Part shown: positions 10,966 through 22,202 of the stretch, one piece after another | Layout of the letters: every line of letters begins with the position of its first letter | Position numbering within the stretch: position 1 is the first letter of the stretch | Source: Liquidambar formosana | Lineage: Eukaryota; Streptophyta; Magnoliopsida; Saxifragales; Altingiaceae | Assembly: GCA_039720395.1 (NCBI GenBank) | Contig: CM077833.1 | Coordinates: 18,971,133-19,035,132, forward strand | DNA: 64,000 bases | Reading direction: 5' to 3' | Notes under the pieces: generated by a model | Told to the model about the DNA's origin: nothing | Seen by the model: only the letters and a program-made list of their open reading frames with translations | Database searches by the model: none | Made by a program: the position numbers and the translations under genes

Positions 10966-12478
10966 TGTAGACACCCCATTTTGTACCGGTTGTCATCTTA
11001 AGTCCCGTGGCCCCGATGATGAGTTTAGTGTGATTATTTACGGATTATTCTTGAAGAATTAGTTGGAATTACAGCATGAGATTTTTGGTTAAAATGAAAG
11101 GAAAATTATTTTATTAAATTAGCCATTTTTATCATACCACTAACACGTGTACGTATGTGATGAGTGTGTGTACGCACATACGATACATGTGCATGCGTGT
11201 TAGCAGTCAGTCTCCCAATTTTTACAAAAGACAATTTCCTTTTCCTATTCAGATTAGAAGTCTTTTATCATTATAAAATACCTTTTGATTATTCTCCAAA
11301 GAAACCTAGTCTAGGAAGGAAAGGGAAACTCTAGATTTCAGCTATAAATACCCTCTTAATGTCTTTGAAAAGGGGGAAGAGGATAAGGTTTAGAGGGAGT
11401 GAAATTCGTCATAATTCAGCAGCAGACTTTCTGAAAACCAGAAGTCGTATTTTAATCATAACTTTTTCATCTGAAGTCGGAATTTGATGAAATTAGTCTT
11501 GTTAGAAAGATAATTCAATTCTCTACAACTTTGTATTTCACGAGCTTTGTCTAATTCTAACGTTTTCATACCCAAAAATGCGATTGAAGTTGCTGCTGCT
11601 GCAAAGTGACGAAAATCACTTTTCTTTTCTCTTGTTCTCTTTTTTGTTTTCTATTTCTTTTCAAAGTTGAGTGAGTTTTGATCTCTTTGCTGTGATACCT
11701 CTTTGACGAAGAGGAGGATTCGTGTTGGTTTGATTCAATCTAAAGACCTGAGGAGCCACGAACAATTACAAAGTCGGTAAATTTACTTTTATTTAGCTTT
11801 TATTTTAGTTCTTCTTTTTATTATTTTTATTTTATTTTTGTCTAAAGCATGATTAGCATGATTTAGGCTTAGTTTTTATATTTGTATTTATTTGTTTTTA
11901 GGTTTAGTTTTATTTTATTTATTTTGGGATGCATGATGTAGACTGATATGTGAGTTCTGTGATTTTGCGTGAAATGCCTATTAGGTGTGTACGCATATAT
12001 CAGTGATGCGTACGCACCAATTAGTGATGCGTACGCACCTTACCTCGGCAGATAGGTTGTTTTTTTATTATTTTATTTAGTTTTGTTTTTAGTTGATTAG
12101 TATCTGGTTGGTCTTTTGTATATTCTGATCTCTGCTTTCTAATATATTCTTTTATTCTCTTTTCTTTATTTATTCATTATTTTGGTCATTGTGTGTGTCG
12201 TTGTTATTGCATGATTTAGGGTCAATTTTAATTGAGCATTTAGATTAATTAAAGCCATTAATCATGTGTGGGGGCCGGTTCCGACCGGGCGTGGCTGGGT
12301 GCCTAACACCTTCCCAGCGACGTACCCTAGCTCCGAACCCGAATCTCTGATTATGACGAGCTAGACCCTGCTAGGGTTCACTCGTTCCCAATATTGGGTG
12401 GCGACTCCTCTCCGTGTTAGTCCTTTGAGGCTAATGCGTATTCTCGAGCTATGTGGTATTTAGGGCGTAGCGCTCACA
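10966..12478 (+). mobile_element. solo LTR of the same gypsy-type family, nested in gag
   Basis: This is a 1513-bp LTR in plus orientation (TGTAGACACC...CGCTCACA), opposite to the host element's LTRs and closely similar to them. A perfect 5-bp duplication, CTTAG, on both sides shows an independent insertion. Its internal region was then lost, most simply by recombination between its own two LTRs. It interrupts gag after the N-terminal 73 or so codons. Confidence 0.95.
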
Positions 12479-12700
12479 CTTAGATTCAGCTTCTTTCTTC
12501 TTATAGTAGTCCTCCTTGTCTTCTGTACTAAAGATAAAATCTTCATCCTCCACCTCAACTTTGTCTTCTTCTTTAGTTGCTTGTTTACCCTGGCTAACTT
12601 CAATCTTTTGGAGTCTTTCTAAAACAGGTGTCATTGATCTTTCCATCATCTTTGCCATCATTTCTTCCAATCTCTTCACCAAATCTTGTTCAGCAGCCAT
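12479..12700 (-). pseudogene. gypsy-type gag, N-terminal part
   Basis: It starts at the Met at 12700 with MAAEQDLVKRLEEMMAKMME, a helical, Met/Glu/Lys-rich segment typical of the N-terminus of plant gag proteins, followed by an acidic and then a Lys-rich part. It is cut by the solo LTR at 12479. The Lys-rich sequence resumes at about 10960 on the far side, which fits one continuous gag frame before insertion. Confidence 0.85.
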
Positions 12701-13935
12701 TACAACAGTTTGGGTAACTTCTACTTTTCCTAACCTCCCAGACGGATTGCGGACCCAAGTTAGTTGTGTAGGATTCTCTTTAGAAGCAATGATTGATTAT
12801 CCCTGCAAAGAATATTCCTTTATAAAAGCCATTTACCATGATTATCCATAATGATTTCACATCAATTTCCATCCAAACATGCCTCTAGAATAAAGCCCAT
12901 CAAAGACTAGAGAACTGAACCAAAAAAAGGAACCTAAACACACTTAGACCAAGACTCAGGACCTAAAAGGAAAAAATGAAAGTGGACATAGACTCCCAAA
13001 ATGACAACTAAAGACCTAGACAAGAGACATGGTGACAACATGCAACACTAAAAAAGAAAAGATGTAAACCCTAGATGAATGGGCCTAATGCCCCTAAGAT
13101 GGACCAACAACAAGACCACACATAAAGAAAGAAGACTCAACTAACCCTCATACCCCTAAACTGAAAGACTCTAATAAATGAGATGCCCATTAGGAAAAAG
13201 AGATGGACCTAAAACCATGAGAGAAAGCCCAACATAGAATCAGATTAAAGACACATGAAGCTAAGGGTATCACACTGGGTTCAACCAACCAAAGTCTATT
13301 CGTTTTTCGCATCTAGGCCCATTACAATATCCACACATTCTTCCACTCTCATTTGGATCCAAGCCCATATTTTCTTTTTGATTTCTTTGATTTTTGATTT
13401 TTGATTTTTGATTTTTGATTTTTGATTTTTGATTTTTTTTTTTTTTTTTTTTTTTTTTTGGGCTTGGACCCAATTACAAAATCACACACCTCACCTCTCA
13501 ATTGGGCCTAGGCTTGAAACAGATAATAGACAATGATGGGCCTTGCCCCTAAGTCCAAACATGATGAGCCTAATATGCAAATGCAACATGACATGCAAAG
13601 TGACACACATTCAAACAGGGCTATGCAAAGGTTGGTGGGGTAACTAGTGGTGTTGGTTAATGGGGTACTTCTCCTTCAAGGGTCACCCAAGCTAGGGCAC
13701 TCAAAGAGTGGCCCGTTAACGTACTCACTAGCTTATCACAGGCTAGTGGCACAGGCTGTGGGTTGATGATGCCAACTTCCAGTAACCATAGGCCCCAATG
13801 GGACCCAGTACCTTTCATCAGACTATCATCGAGGGTAATGGGTGGTAGTGCACGTGTGTGCAAATTTGGTCTTTTCCAATTAAACAATTTAAATTAAGTA
13901 AAGCCATAAATCACTATACGGAATCTATCTCTCTA
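12701..13935 (-). other. 5' leader of the gag-only element
   Basis: Roughly 1.2 kb between the primer site and gag, with no convincing coding sequence. It includes an (ATTTTTG)n run followed by about 25 T at 13376-13459. A 76-codon open frame at 13657-13887 is unsupported by any recognised motif. Confidence 0.7.
13376..13459. repeat. (ATTTTTG)n heptamer run and poly-T
   Basis: About eight copies of a 7-base unit grade into a T run inside the leader of the gag-only element. On the minus strand this is an A-rich track. Confidence 0.9.
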
Positions 13936-13953
13936 TCCCCAGTGGAGTCGCCA
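13936..13953 (-). promoter_or_regulatory. gypsy-type primer-binding site (tRNA-Arg type)
   Basis: The minus strand reads TGGCGACTCCACTGGGGA one base inside the LTR. From memory this matches the tRNA-Arg primer sites described for Ogre/Tat-type gypsy elements. It establishes the right LTR as the 5' LTR. Confidence 0.8.
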
Positions 13954-13954
13954 C

Positions 13955-15473
13955 TGTGAGCGCCACGCCCTAAATACTACATAGCTCGAGAGTACGCATT
14001 AGCCTCAAAGGACTAACATGGAGAAGAGTCGCCACCCAATAAATGGGAACGAGTGAACCCTAGCAGGGTCTAGCTCGTCATAACTAGAGATTCAGGTTCG
14101 GAGCTAGGGTACGCAGCTGGGAAGGTGTTAGGCACCCAGCCACGCCCGGTTGGAACCGGCCCCCACACATGATTAATGGCTTTAATTAATCTAAATGCTC
14201 AATTAAAATTGACCCTAAATCATGCAATAACAACGGCACACACAATGACCAAAATAATGAATAAATAAATAAAAGAGAATAAAAGAATATATTAAAAAGC
14301 AGAGATCAGAATATACAAAAGATCAACCAGATACTAATCAACTAAGAACAAAACTAAATAAAATAATAAACAAACAATCTGTCTGCCGAGGTAAGGTGAG
14401 TACGCATCACTGATTGGTGCGTACGCATCACTAATATATGCGTACGCACCTAATAGGCATTTCACGCAGAATCACAGAACTCACATATCAGTCTACATCA
14501 TGCATCCCAAAATAAATAAAATAAAACTAAACCTAAAAACAAATAAATACAAATATAAAAACTAAACCTAAATCATGCTAATCATGCTTTAGACAAAAAT
14601 AAAATAAAATAAAAATAATAAAAAGAAGAACTAAAATAAAAGCTAAATTAAAGTAAATTTACCGACTTTGTAATTGTTCGTGGCTCCTCAGGTCTTTAGA
14701 TTGAATCAAACCAACACGAATCCTCCTCTTCGTCAAAGTGGTATCACAGCAAAGAGATCAAAACTCACTCAACTTTGAAAAGAAATAGAAAACAAAAAAG
14801 AGAACAAGAGAAGAAAAGTGATTTTCGTCACTTTGCAACAGCAGCAACTTCAATCGCGTTTTTGGGTATGAAAAAGTTGGAATTGGACAAAGCTCATGAA
14901 ATACAAAGTTGTAGAGAATTCAATTATCTTTCTAACAAGACCAATTTCATCAAATTCCGACTTCAGATGAAAAAGTTATGATTAAAATACGATTGCTGAT
15001 TTTAGAAAATCTGCTGCCGAATTATGACGAATTTCACTCCCTTTAAACTCTATTCTCCTCCCACCTATCTCTAAGGCATTAAGAGAGTATTTATAGCTAA
15101 AATCTGGAGTTTCCCTTTCCTTCCTAGACTAGGTTTCCTTTGGAGAGTAATCAAAAGGTATTTTATAAAGATAAAAGACTTCTAATCTGAATAGGAAAGG
15201 GAAATTGTCTTTTATAAAAATTAGGAGAGTGACCGCTAACACGCATGCACATGTACCGTATGTGCGTACACATACTCATCACATACGTACACGTGTTAGT
15301 GGCATGATAAAAATGGCTAATTTAATAAAATAATTTTCTTTTCATTTTAACCAAAAATCTCATGTTGTGATTCGCACTAATTCTTCAAGGATAATCCGTA
15401 AATAACCACACTAAACTCATCATCGGGGCCACGAGACTTAAGATGACAACCGGTACAAAATGGGGTGTCTACA
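13955..15473 (-). repeat. gypsy-type 5' LTR
   Basis: 1519 bp, the same length as the 3' LTR. It would contain the promoter for the element. It is followed on the right by GATTC (15474-15478), the second copy of the target duplication. Confidence 0.95.
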
Positions 15474-15478
15474 GATTC

Positions 15479-15982
15479 GAAATAAGGTCAAATAGGTAAT
15501 TTAATTATATTTTAAAAACTGGATTTTACGAGCAAGGATCGATCCTCCAGGAACCTAGGATCGATCCTAGAAAACAGAGGCAAAAAGGCTTTTTTAGAGC
15601 ACCTAGGATCGATCCTCCAATGCCTAGGATCGATCCTAGAAAACAGAACTTAAACCTAGTTTTTCAGGACACCTTAGGATCGATCCTCCAATGCCTAGGA
15701 TCGATCCTAACCTCTAAAACTTACAAAACTGTTTTGAAATCTTTTTCAAAAACTTTTTCTCTTTGTTCAAAACTCATAACAAGAATTAAAATGAATTGAA
15801 TCGATTAAAAACCGGTTTCTAAAGACACTTACCTGTCCTAACAATGAGTGTGAGTTGCATTGTCTTGAAGTCTGCACTCGAGTCAATTGAAGAAGCTTTT
15901 TGAACTCTTGAAACAACACATGACACTAAACAAATACCACTTTTGCCACGGAATATGCCAATCTAAAAAAATGGACTTTACA
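15479..15982 (-). repeat. copia 5' LTR, outer part
   Basis: This is the remainder of the copia LTR to the right of the nested insertion. On the minus strand it starts TGTAAAGTCC at 15982. Right of it, GGACTCTCAAATCC matches the unoccupied paralogous site near 32757, so GGACT (15983-15987) is the likely right target duplication. The left copy is outside the window. Confidence 0.75.
15535..15708. repeat. six copies of the palindrome AGGATCGATCCT in the copia LTR
   Basis: Perfect 12-base palindromes start at 15535, 15557, 15605, 15626, 15676 and 15697. They form three pairs spaced 21-22 bases within a pair, in a tandem unit of about 70 bases. The position near the transcription-start side of the LTR suggests a regulatory array, but no binding factor is known to me. 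Confidence 0.95.
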
Positions 15983-16343
15983 GGACTCTCAAATCCATGC
16001 ATCGTAGTTAATATGCTCTTACTTTTTTTTGGTCAAATAATAAGAAAATATACACCCACATGCAACGTCAAAATCAAAACCTTTGTAAATTATATACCTT
16101 TATTAAGGTAAGACTTGCCATTTAGGCCCAAGCGCCATCAGCAACATGATCATACTTACCCAAAAGAAAAAAGAAAAAAAAAAAAAAAAAAAAAAAAGGG
16201 CTTTTGGACCTTTGGACCGACAATCTCCTACATAGGCCCCATTTAATGATGGGTCTTTTTCCCCTGCACATAATTAACGTGGCCTAATAGAATATATGCT
16301 GCGTTCACCACGATTGATCAAAATTAATATCCAACCATGACAG

Positions 16344-17720
16344 GTTTAGGCAATACGGGTTGTGGGAAAGGTATGCAGAATTATATCCAGATGGAGATTT
16401 AATTTACACGGTTGGCGTCAGTGACTATACCAAAGATTGGTTCTTCGCTCAGGTTACCAGGTTCGATTCTGCCATTGCTTGCTTTAATTAATCAAAGTGC
16501 TGCTCATTCTCTATGTATGTTGGTTGGGATTTGATCAAATGGCTAATTGCAATGTTAGTAATGTTTTATATATTTCTCAGCAGACAAACTTTTTTTTATT
16601 TTCTCTCTCTCTCTCTCTCTCTCTCTTCTGGCTCAGTATAAAACAAAGCTAACAAACTTTCTTGCATCTCAGGAAGAATGATAATAACACATATGAAGGG
16701 ACCACATGGCAAATTAAGTTCGAACTAGACAATGTGGATGATAGCGGAAATTACAAACTGCGATTGGCACTCGCGTCTGCACATGCCTCTGAATTGCAGG
16801 TACAGAACTTCAGGATTCATTAACTTAAACCTTATGCAAATAAGATGGAGATATCTGTTTGTGTCTTTCTCTTTCTTTCACCCTTTCTTTCTTTCTTTCT
16901 TTCCTTTTTTTTTTTTTTTTTTTTTTTCGTATTTGGGTACAATTGAAGGGTTCTAACCCTTAATGTCATTAACTTATCCTAATCTTATTCTTTACCCTAC
17001 CATCCTTACCACTAAACTAACCCAAATGACTTTACAAATAAGACAAATAGAGATCGCCTTCTTCTCCACGCCCTTCTCTATGTCTCCTAACAAAATCAAT
17101 AAAGACCCACCAAATGGTGAAATCTCACCTAGTGTGTCTTACATGTCATCAAGAAATTAAATCATTTAGATGAATTTTATCCCATTTAATTAAAATTCTC
17201 TCTTCTTAGAATATTATCAGAAGTTTCACCAATTCAAACAATTAAATCAAAACCCAATGGCGAAAATTATTGAAACAGAGAGCTGTTTTTTTAAGTGACA
17301 TAATGCATCCAGTAGGACTATACAGAGGAAATATGAAAAGAAGGCAGAGGATGTCCACTCTTTGTTTTGATAATAACTTTCTCATAACCCTCCTTTCAGT
17401 TTCCTCATGACTCCATTTTGCATCTGAATTTAAGTGTGTGTAATCATTGATTATTGTTGAAGGTACGCATTAACGATCCGAAAGCAAATCCTCCTCTATT
17501 TTCAAGTGGATTGATAGGGAAGGACAACACGATTGCAAGACATGGAATTCATGGGCTTTACTGGCTCTACAACGTAGACGTACCCAGCGCCCAGCTTTTG
17601 GAAGGGGATAACACCATTTTTCTGACACAACCAAGAAGCACCAGCCCTTTCCAAGGAATCCTGTATGACTATATTCGTTTAGAAACTCCCCCATCCTCTG
17701 TTTCCAACAAGAAACTCTGA
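16344..17720 (+). pseudogene. rhamnogalacturonate lyase copy A, last three exons only
   Basis: Exons at 16344-16460, 16673-16799 and 17463-17720 have the same lengths (117, 127 and 258 nt), phases and splice sites as exons 13-15 of copy C, and differ by only a few bases. They encode the C-terminal carbohydrate-binding-like domain of the PL4 lyase, from FRQYGLWERYAELYPDGD to the stop after SNKKL. All three exons are open. The copia element occupies the intron before exon 13, so the first twelve exons, if they exist, lie beyond the left edge. It may be the tail of an otherwise complete gene with a copia-filled intron, or a broken copy. Confidence 0.85.
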
Positions 17721-17914
17721 TTTTGTTTCCGTAGAAAATTCAATGGGAATTCTTCAAATGTATCAATGGAATATCTATTTTATATTGAGGTCTATATTTG
17801 GGTCAAAGGCCGGGGGGACAAATGTTCACAAAATTTCTTACAATAATTTTATATTATTCTTGATAATCCTTTTTTCAAAATTTTATTTTGGAAAATCCAC
17901 TGTTGTATTGTACA

Positions 17915-18186
17915 TTTTTTATAAGCAAAAAGGGTAGAGGGGGACGACCAACGATAACAATCCACCTTGGGTCTTACTATGGGAGTCTCTACTCGGTGAG
18001 AAATGTCCAATTTGAGCCAGTAAACTTACTGCTCAAAAGGCGAGCCTGTCATCTCAACATCACCAAAGATCTAAAGGGTACACAACTGGCCAGAATGAAA
18101 GGGGTTCAAAAGATACGCCACTACACTTTGAACCCACGGTCACCTGAAACCAAATCCTTCACCACTAGGCTACCACCTGCAGTAGT
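17915..18186 (-). mobile_element. tRNA-derived SINE (copy in block A)
   Basis: The minus strand has an A-box-like TAGCCTAGTGGTGAAGG and a B-box-like GTGGGTTCAAAGTG near the head (right side). A 17-bp near-identical direct repeat (CACTGTTGTATTGTACA at 17898-17914; two differences at 18187-18203) flanks it. The same insertion with the same flanks is at 34671-34924, so it predates the block duplication. Confidence 0.8.
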
Positions 18187-18583
18187 CACTATTGTATTGT
18201 ATATGTTCTCCTACCCAAGTGAAGCTTTGATATTTGCAAAGGACACACATGGCCTGGGATACCCTTCATTAATTTTAATGAATAACTATTTGTTTATCAA
18301 CAAAATTTTATCCTACCTTTTTTTTGCCCCCAAACAGTGAAAATATCTTAATAATCCACTTGTAGTAATTTTTGGAACAACAATTTCTAAATGACACCTA
18401 TCAAATAATCTAGCATCCCCATAGTTTGAATGGTCCAAATTTCATCAGTCCATCCATTTGTTGGAGATAAGCCTTTCCCATACTTAAAATAAGCTTCTAT
18501 TAAGTTGGTCACATTTTTTTGTTTATTTAATTTAATAAAAGTCATGGTTAATGAAAATATTTAATACGTTCTTTCTCTGGCAG

Positions 18584-20113
18584 GTTTAGGCAGTATGGGT
18601 TGTGGGACAGATATACAGATCTATACCCTAATGGAGATTTAGTTTACACAGTTGGGGTCAATGACTATACCAAAGATTGGTTCTTTGCCCAAGTTCCCAG
18701 GTGTGATTCTTTCCAGTGTTTATTGGGTTTTTTTTATTTATTTATTTTTTTTAAGCCAATGAATGAGTGTCCAATAAAGAGATTCAACATGATGTTTAAG
18801 ATGGGCTAACAAACTTCATTGCATTGCAGGAAGAAAGATAATAACACATATCAAGGAACCACATGGCAAATTAAGTTCAAGCTAGACAGTGTGGATCCAA
18901 CGGGAAATTACAAACTGCGATTAGCACTCGCATATGCAAATGTTGCTGAATTGCAGGTAGAGAACTTTATAATTCATAAAATTACTGCCAATAACACACA
19001 TATATATATAGAGAGAGAGAGAGAGGAGGGTAAAATAGTCCATATCTTTTTTTTCATGTTGTAAATCTCACCGCCGCGTAGTATACAACCTAATGATGAG
19101 ACAATTATGCTCCTTAGTGTGCGTGTTTTTTGTTTTGGTTTTTTTTTTTTTTTTTTTTTTTTTGAATGGCATGGAATCCCCGACCCCACCTGTGGATCAT
19201 TCATGGGACTAGGGTAAACCCAGATACTTGATCCTTAGTATGTACATGCATGTGTGTGTGTGGTTTCTTTTTTTGTTTTTTTTTTTTTTTTTTTTTTTTT
19301 TTTGAAGAATTACAAGGAACCCTAAATCCCATCACATCGACCATTTATGAGATTAGGATAAACCTCAAACCCTAAATCCTATCACGTCAACCATTTATGA
19401 GATTGGGATAAATCTCAAATACCTACAACCTTTCACAAGCAGCTACAAGTATCGATTGAGGCTTGCCAATTGAATTACCTGTGATGTGTTATGTTCCGTA
19501 GTATCATTAACTTCTTGTTAGTAAAACTCAATTGCTATGATCTTTGCTGGTTCATCATTACTAAATTATAATAAGAACTTTTGATAATCTGCCAATGACT
19601 TTTTGGCCTAGTGACATCTCTTCAACTCTAGTTATAAGAGAAAAAGGGAAAGTCTTGGGTTTCAATGCTTAAAAATAAATAAATAAATTAGGGAAAAAAA
19701 GTGGGATCTATTTTATGGGATAGGATACAGGTGCTAATAACGATAATGACAATAATAATAATAATAACAATCTGATAATATTCTTGTCCATTTCGCTCTG
19801 ACTCATGCATGTGCAAGTAAATTTAGGGTGTACTAATTGAATTTTTTGGTGGAAGGTTCGCATTAATGATCCAAAAACAAGTCGTCCTCTGTTTACAAGT
19901 GGATTGATAGGGAAGGACAACTCGATTGCTAGACAAGGAATTCACGGGCTTTACTGGCTGTACAATGTGGACATAGCAGCAACTCAGCTTGTGGGTGGGG
20001 ATAATACCATTTTTCTGACCCAACCAAGAAGCACCAGCCCTTTCCAAGGGATCTTGTATGATTATACTCGTTTTGAAAGTCCTCCATCTTCTGACTCCAA
20101 CAAGAAATTCTAA
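18584..20113 (+). pseudogene. rhamnogalacturonate lyase copy B, last three exons only (diverged)
   Basis: Exons at 18584-18700, 18830-18956 and 19856-20113 reproduce the 117/127/258-nt pattern of exons 13-15 with intact splice sites and open frames. The protein is clearly diverged from A and C, for example DRYTDLYPNGDLVYTVGVND and RINDPKTSRPLFTSG, and introns are unalike. No exon 12 or earlier is found in the 860 bp between copy A and here, so it cannot make a full enzyme on its own. The preserved frame over 500 nt suggests either fairly recent loss of its 5' part or use as an alternative 3' end of copy A. The latter would need transcript evidence. Confidence 0.85.
19139..19490 (-). mobile_element. 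two decayed SINE-like insertions with poly-T flanks
   Basis: Two units (about 19139-19230 and 19268-19490) each begin on the plus strand with a long T run, the reversed A tail of a minus-strand retroposon. The second ends in GGTAATTCAATTGGCAAGCC on the minus strand, a tRNA-head-like sequence also seen at 39530-39735. Both lie in the last intron of copy B. Confidence 0.5.
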
Positions 20114-20125
20114 ATTCAATTCATT

Positions 20126-20171
<46 letters not shown>

Positions 20172-22042
20172 CTTCAAATGTATCAAAGAATTGATTTTAT
20201 TTTCATGAGTTGTCTGGTTTATTTTTATTTTTATTTTTTAGATGTAAAATTAGACGAAAACATAGTCGCTTCTTTCAGTTTACAAACTGTAATGGATAAA
20301 AAACAAAATGTCTTATTTACTCTGAACTTATGAAATTTTTATAGAAATTTACTATTGGTAGATTTCAATAATGCCTTCCTAGAAATGATTTTTTGAAAAA
20401 ACCTTTGCCACAAATGACTTCTATTTCACAAAAAACCTTTACCACAAGCAGTTGAGATTTCTTATGCGGTCAAAAGTCTAGTGTGTAATAAATATACCAA
20501 AGTACCCCTTTAAATATAAACAATATTCACATAATGCCATTTAGTTATATGCTCTATTTATGAAATAAATCTTGCATTTCGTTTGATGATGATCAAGCCT
20601 GGGATCGTGCAACAAATCTTAACCTATTTTAAGACTAAAATACAACGGTTTTGTTGGAAAGAGTTATAACATGTTCAAGACCGTCGTGCAAATCTAAACC
20701 ATATTTTAAGAATAAAATATGAGTTTTGTTGGAAAGAATTATAATTTTATAAATGAGTAACTGTTTTGATTATAATTAATCAATTATATATAAGTAATAG
20801 TAAACAGATTTTAAGGCTAACACAACGTACGTAACATAATGAAATAAATTAAATAAATTAAACAAATCTTCAAAAATATTCAATCACACAAGCTAGGGTT
20901 TTGTTTGGTAGATGCTAGAACAAATTCGCACAAGGTCTTTTAATGTAACTGTTTTCACTTTTCATTTTAGTAAAACATTCGCAAATTATGTTTTCAAAGC
21001 ATGAAAAACATTTAGAAAAATTGCATATAATAACAGACTATATCATATAATTCCAAAATTTTATATGTAACTATATTTTAAAACAAATTCCTTTTTTGCA
21101 ACGCATACATATATTTCTGAGAATTTATATGTAACTATTTTATTAAAAAAATTGTTTATACAACACAATGAAACTGTTTTCATTTACTCACAATTAAGCT
21201 ACAATTAAAATTGAAATCAACTAAGATGCAAAAAAAACCTTTCACAATATGATAGACAGCATCTTAAATTCGAGTTTTTAAAAAAATGAGAAAATATTGC
21301 GTTTCTTGTATATAGAAATATGAAATCTCAAGCATTAATCGTAGAGAAATTTAATTTTGAAAAACTTAACAAAAAGAAAAAACAGTGTTTTCAAGGCCAA
21401 ATCTGTTAGGGGGTAATCTTGCCATTATCAAAAAAAAAAAAAAGGAATCTTCATCCTATAAAAAATGATGTTTTAACTAAAAAATGGACTTGTGGCTTCA
21501 TAAAAAATAGACATGTCCTTATGCCTCTAAAAGTTTTTGCATATGGATTTTCTGCCTATTTTCCCTTCTTTTTTTCTCATTTCCTTTCTTATTATTATTA
21601 TTATTAAAAAGACCACTGCTGTCACCACACCATATCCATTAATCCTCAAGATAATTCTAATTATCATTACTCAGAAAAATGAAAATCTAACCCTAAAAGA
21701 ATGAAAAGCCAAAAAGACGTGGCGCGTAGCAGTGGTTTCACTGGTTTGGTTAAAATATAAACTAATTGACAATTGGAGGGACAAAATGTGTAATCAATGC
21801 AAAAAGATGTAATTCCATAATGAAATCGGATGGAATTCCAATTCAGTGGTCTAAGTTCCCATCCATGTAGTGCAAAATTTGCTAAAGAGAGATACAACTC
21901 CAAATGCTTCACCACTAATTAGCAATGGCAGACACGTACTGACGTACGTACCTAACAATTCTTCCTCAAATCTTTCTTGAAAGTGGAAGAAAGGTGTCAT
22001 CTAAGTTACAGTTCCATTGGCCATCACATTTGAATGAACTTA
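20114..22042. other. AT-rich intergenic stretch
   Basis: Starts with a (TA)n microsatellite (20127-20168). A degenerate direct repeat of about 85 bp is seen at 20605-20680 and 20690-20755 (core GTTTTGTTGGAAAGAGTTAT). The remainder is AT-rich with several TATGTAACTATT-like words and no gene. An 82-codon minus open frame at 21667-21915 has no recognisable motif. Confidence 0.6.
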
Positions 22043-22199
22043 TGTCATGTTTGTTTGGTTGAAATGAAATAGATGGAATGGAATCTGATTTCATACTCGT
22101 AATGTTTATTTCAATTTAATTCATTTCATTCTAGATTATTTTGAGTATGAAATCAGATTCTATTCCTATCTATTGCATTCCAACCAAACAAACATGACC
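22043..22199. mobile_element. hairpin MITE (Tourist/Harbinger-like)
   Basis: The 157-bp element folds back on itself: TGTCATGTTTGTTTGG on the left pairs with CCAAACAAACATGACC on the right, and pairing continues through GAATCTGATTTCATACTC. TTA flanks both ends (22040-22042 and 22200-22202), the 3-bp duplication typical of PIF/Harbinger MITEs. Confidence 0.85.
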
Positions 22200-22202
22200 T
22201 TA

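Larger units (their letters stand above)
5926..15473 (-). mobile_element. non-autonomous gypsy-type LTR retrotransposon (gag only, TR-GAG-like)
   Basis: Two direct LTRs of exactly 1519 bp (5926-7444 and 13955-15473) are flanked by GATTC. Transcription is on the minus strand, because the primer site borders the right LTR, the polypurine tract borders the left LTR and gag is on the minus strand. After removal of the inner solo LTR the internal region is about 5 kb. It holds only gag, with a leader of about 1.25 kb and a long non-coding 3' part. No protease, reverse transcriptase, RNase H or integrase motif is seen, so the element must have used enzymes from a relative. The primer site and LTR ends resemble the Ogre/Tat branch of gypsy elements. 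Confidence 0.92.
1..15982 (-). mobile_element. Ty1/copia LTR retrotransposon, 3' end outside window, 5' LTR split by a nested element
   Basis: A minus-strand copia element: reading right to left it has a 5' LTR, a Met-tRNA primer site, gag, then protease, integrase, reverse transcriptase and RNase H. The order integrase before reverse transcriptase places it in Ty1/copia. The 3' LTR lies left of position 1. The 5' LTR is in two parts, 5325-5925 and 15479-15982, separated by a gypsy-type insertion. The outer boundary (LTR end CA at 15981-15982) is set by comparison with the duplicated block near 32757, where the host sequence continues without the element. The roughly 1.1-kb LTR, long gag-pol with extra zinc knuckles and coiled-coil linker resemble the SIRE/Maximus group, but that placement is a guess. 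Several stops and frameshifts make this copy inactive. Confidence 0.93.
15983..18270 (+). repeat. duplicated block, copy A (partner 32757-35008)
   Basis: Intron 12, exons 13-15 and about 550 bp downstream of the lyase gene are shared with 32757-35008, introns and a SINE included. The match begins exactly at the copia boundary and ends at ACCCTTCATT (18261-18270). This is DNA-level duplication, since introns are kept. Confidence 0.92.

Noticed and set aside
18584..20113. Copy B as a short stand-alone gene
   Set aside because: Its first exon begins at a splice acceptor with no initiator Met in frame, and no upstream exon is present.
21667..21915. 82-codon minus-strand frame
   Set aside because: No domain, promoter or splice signal found; it lies in AT-rich intergenic DNA.
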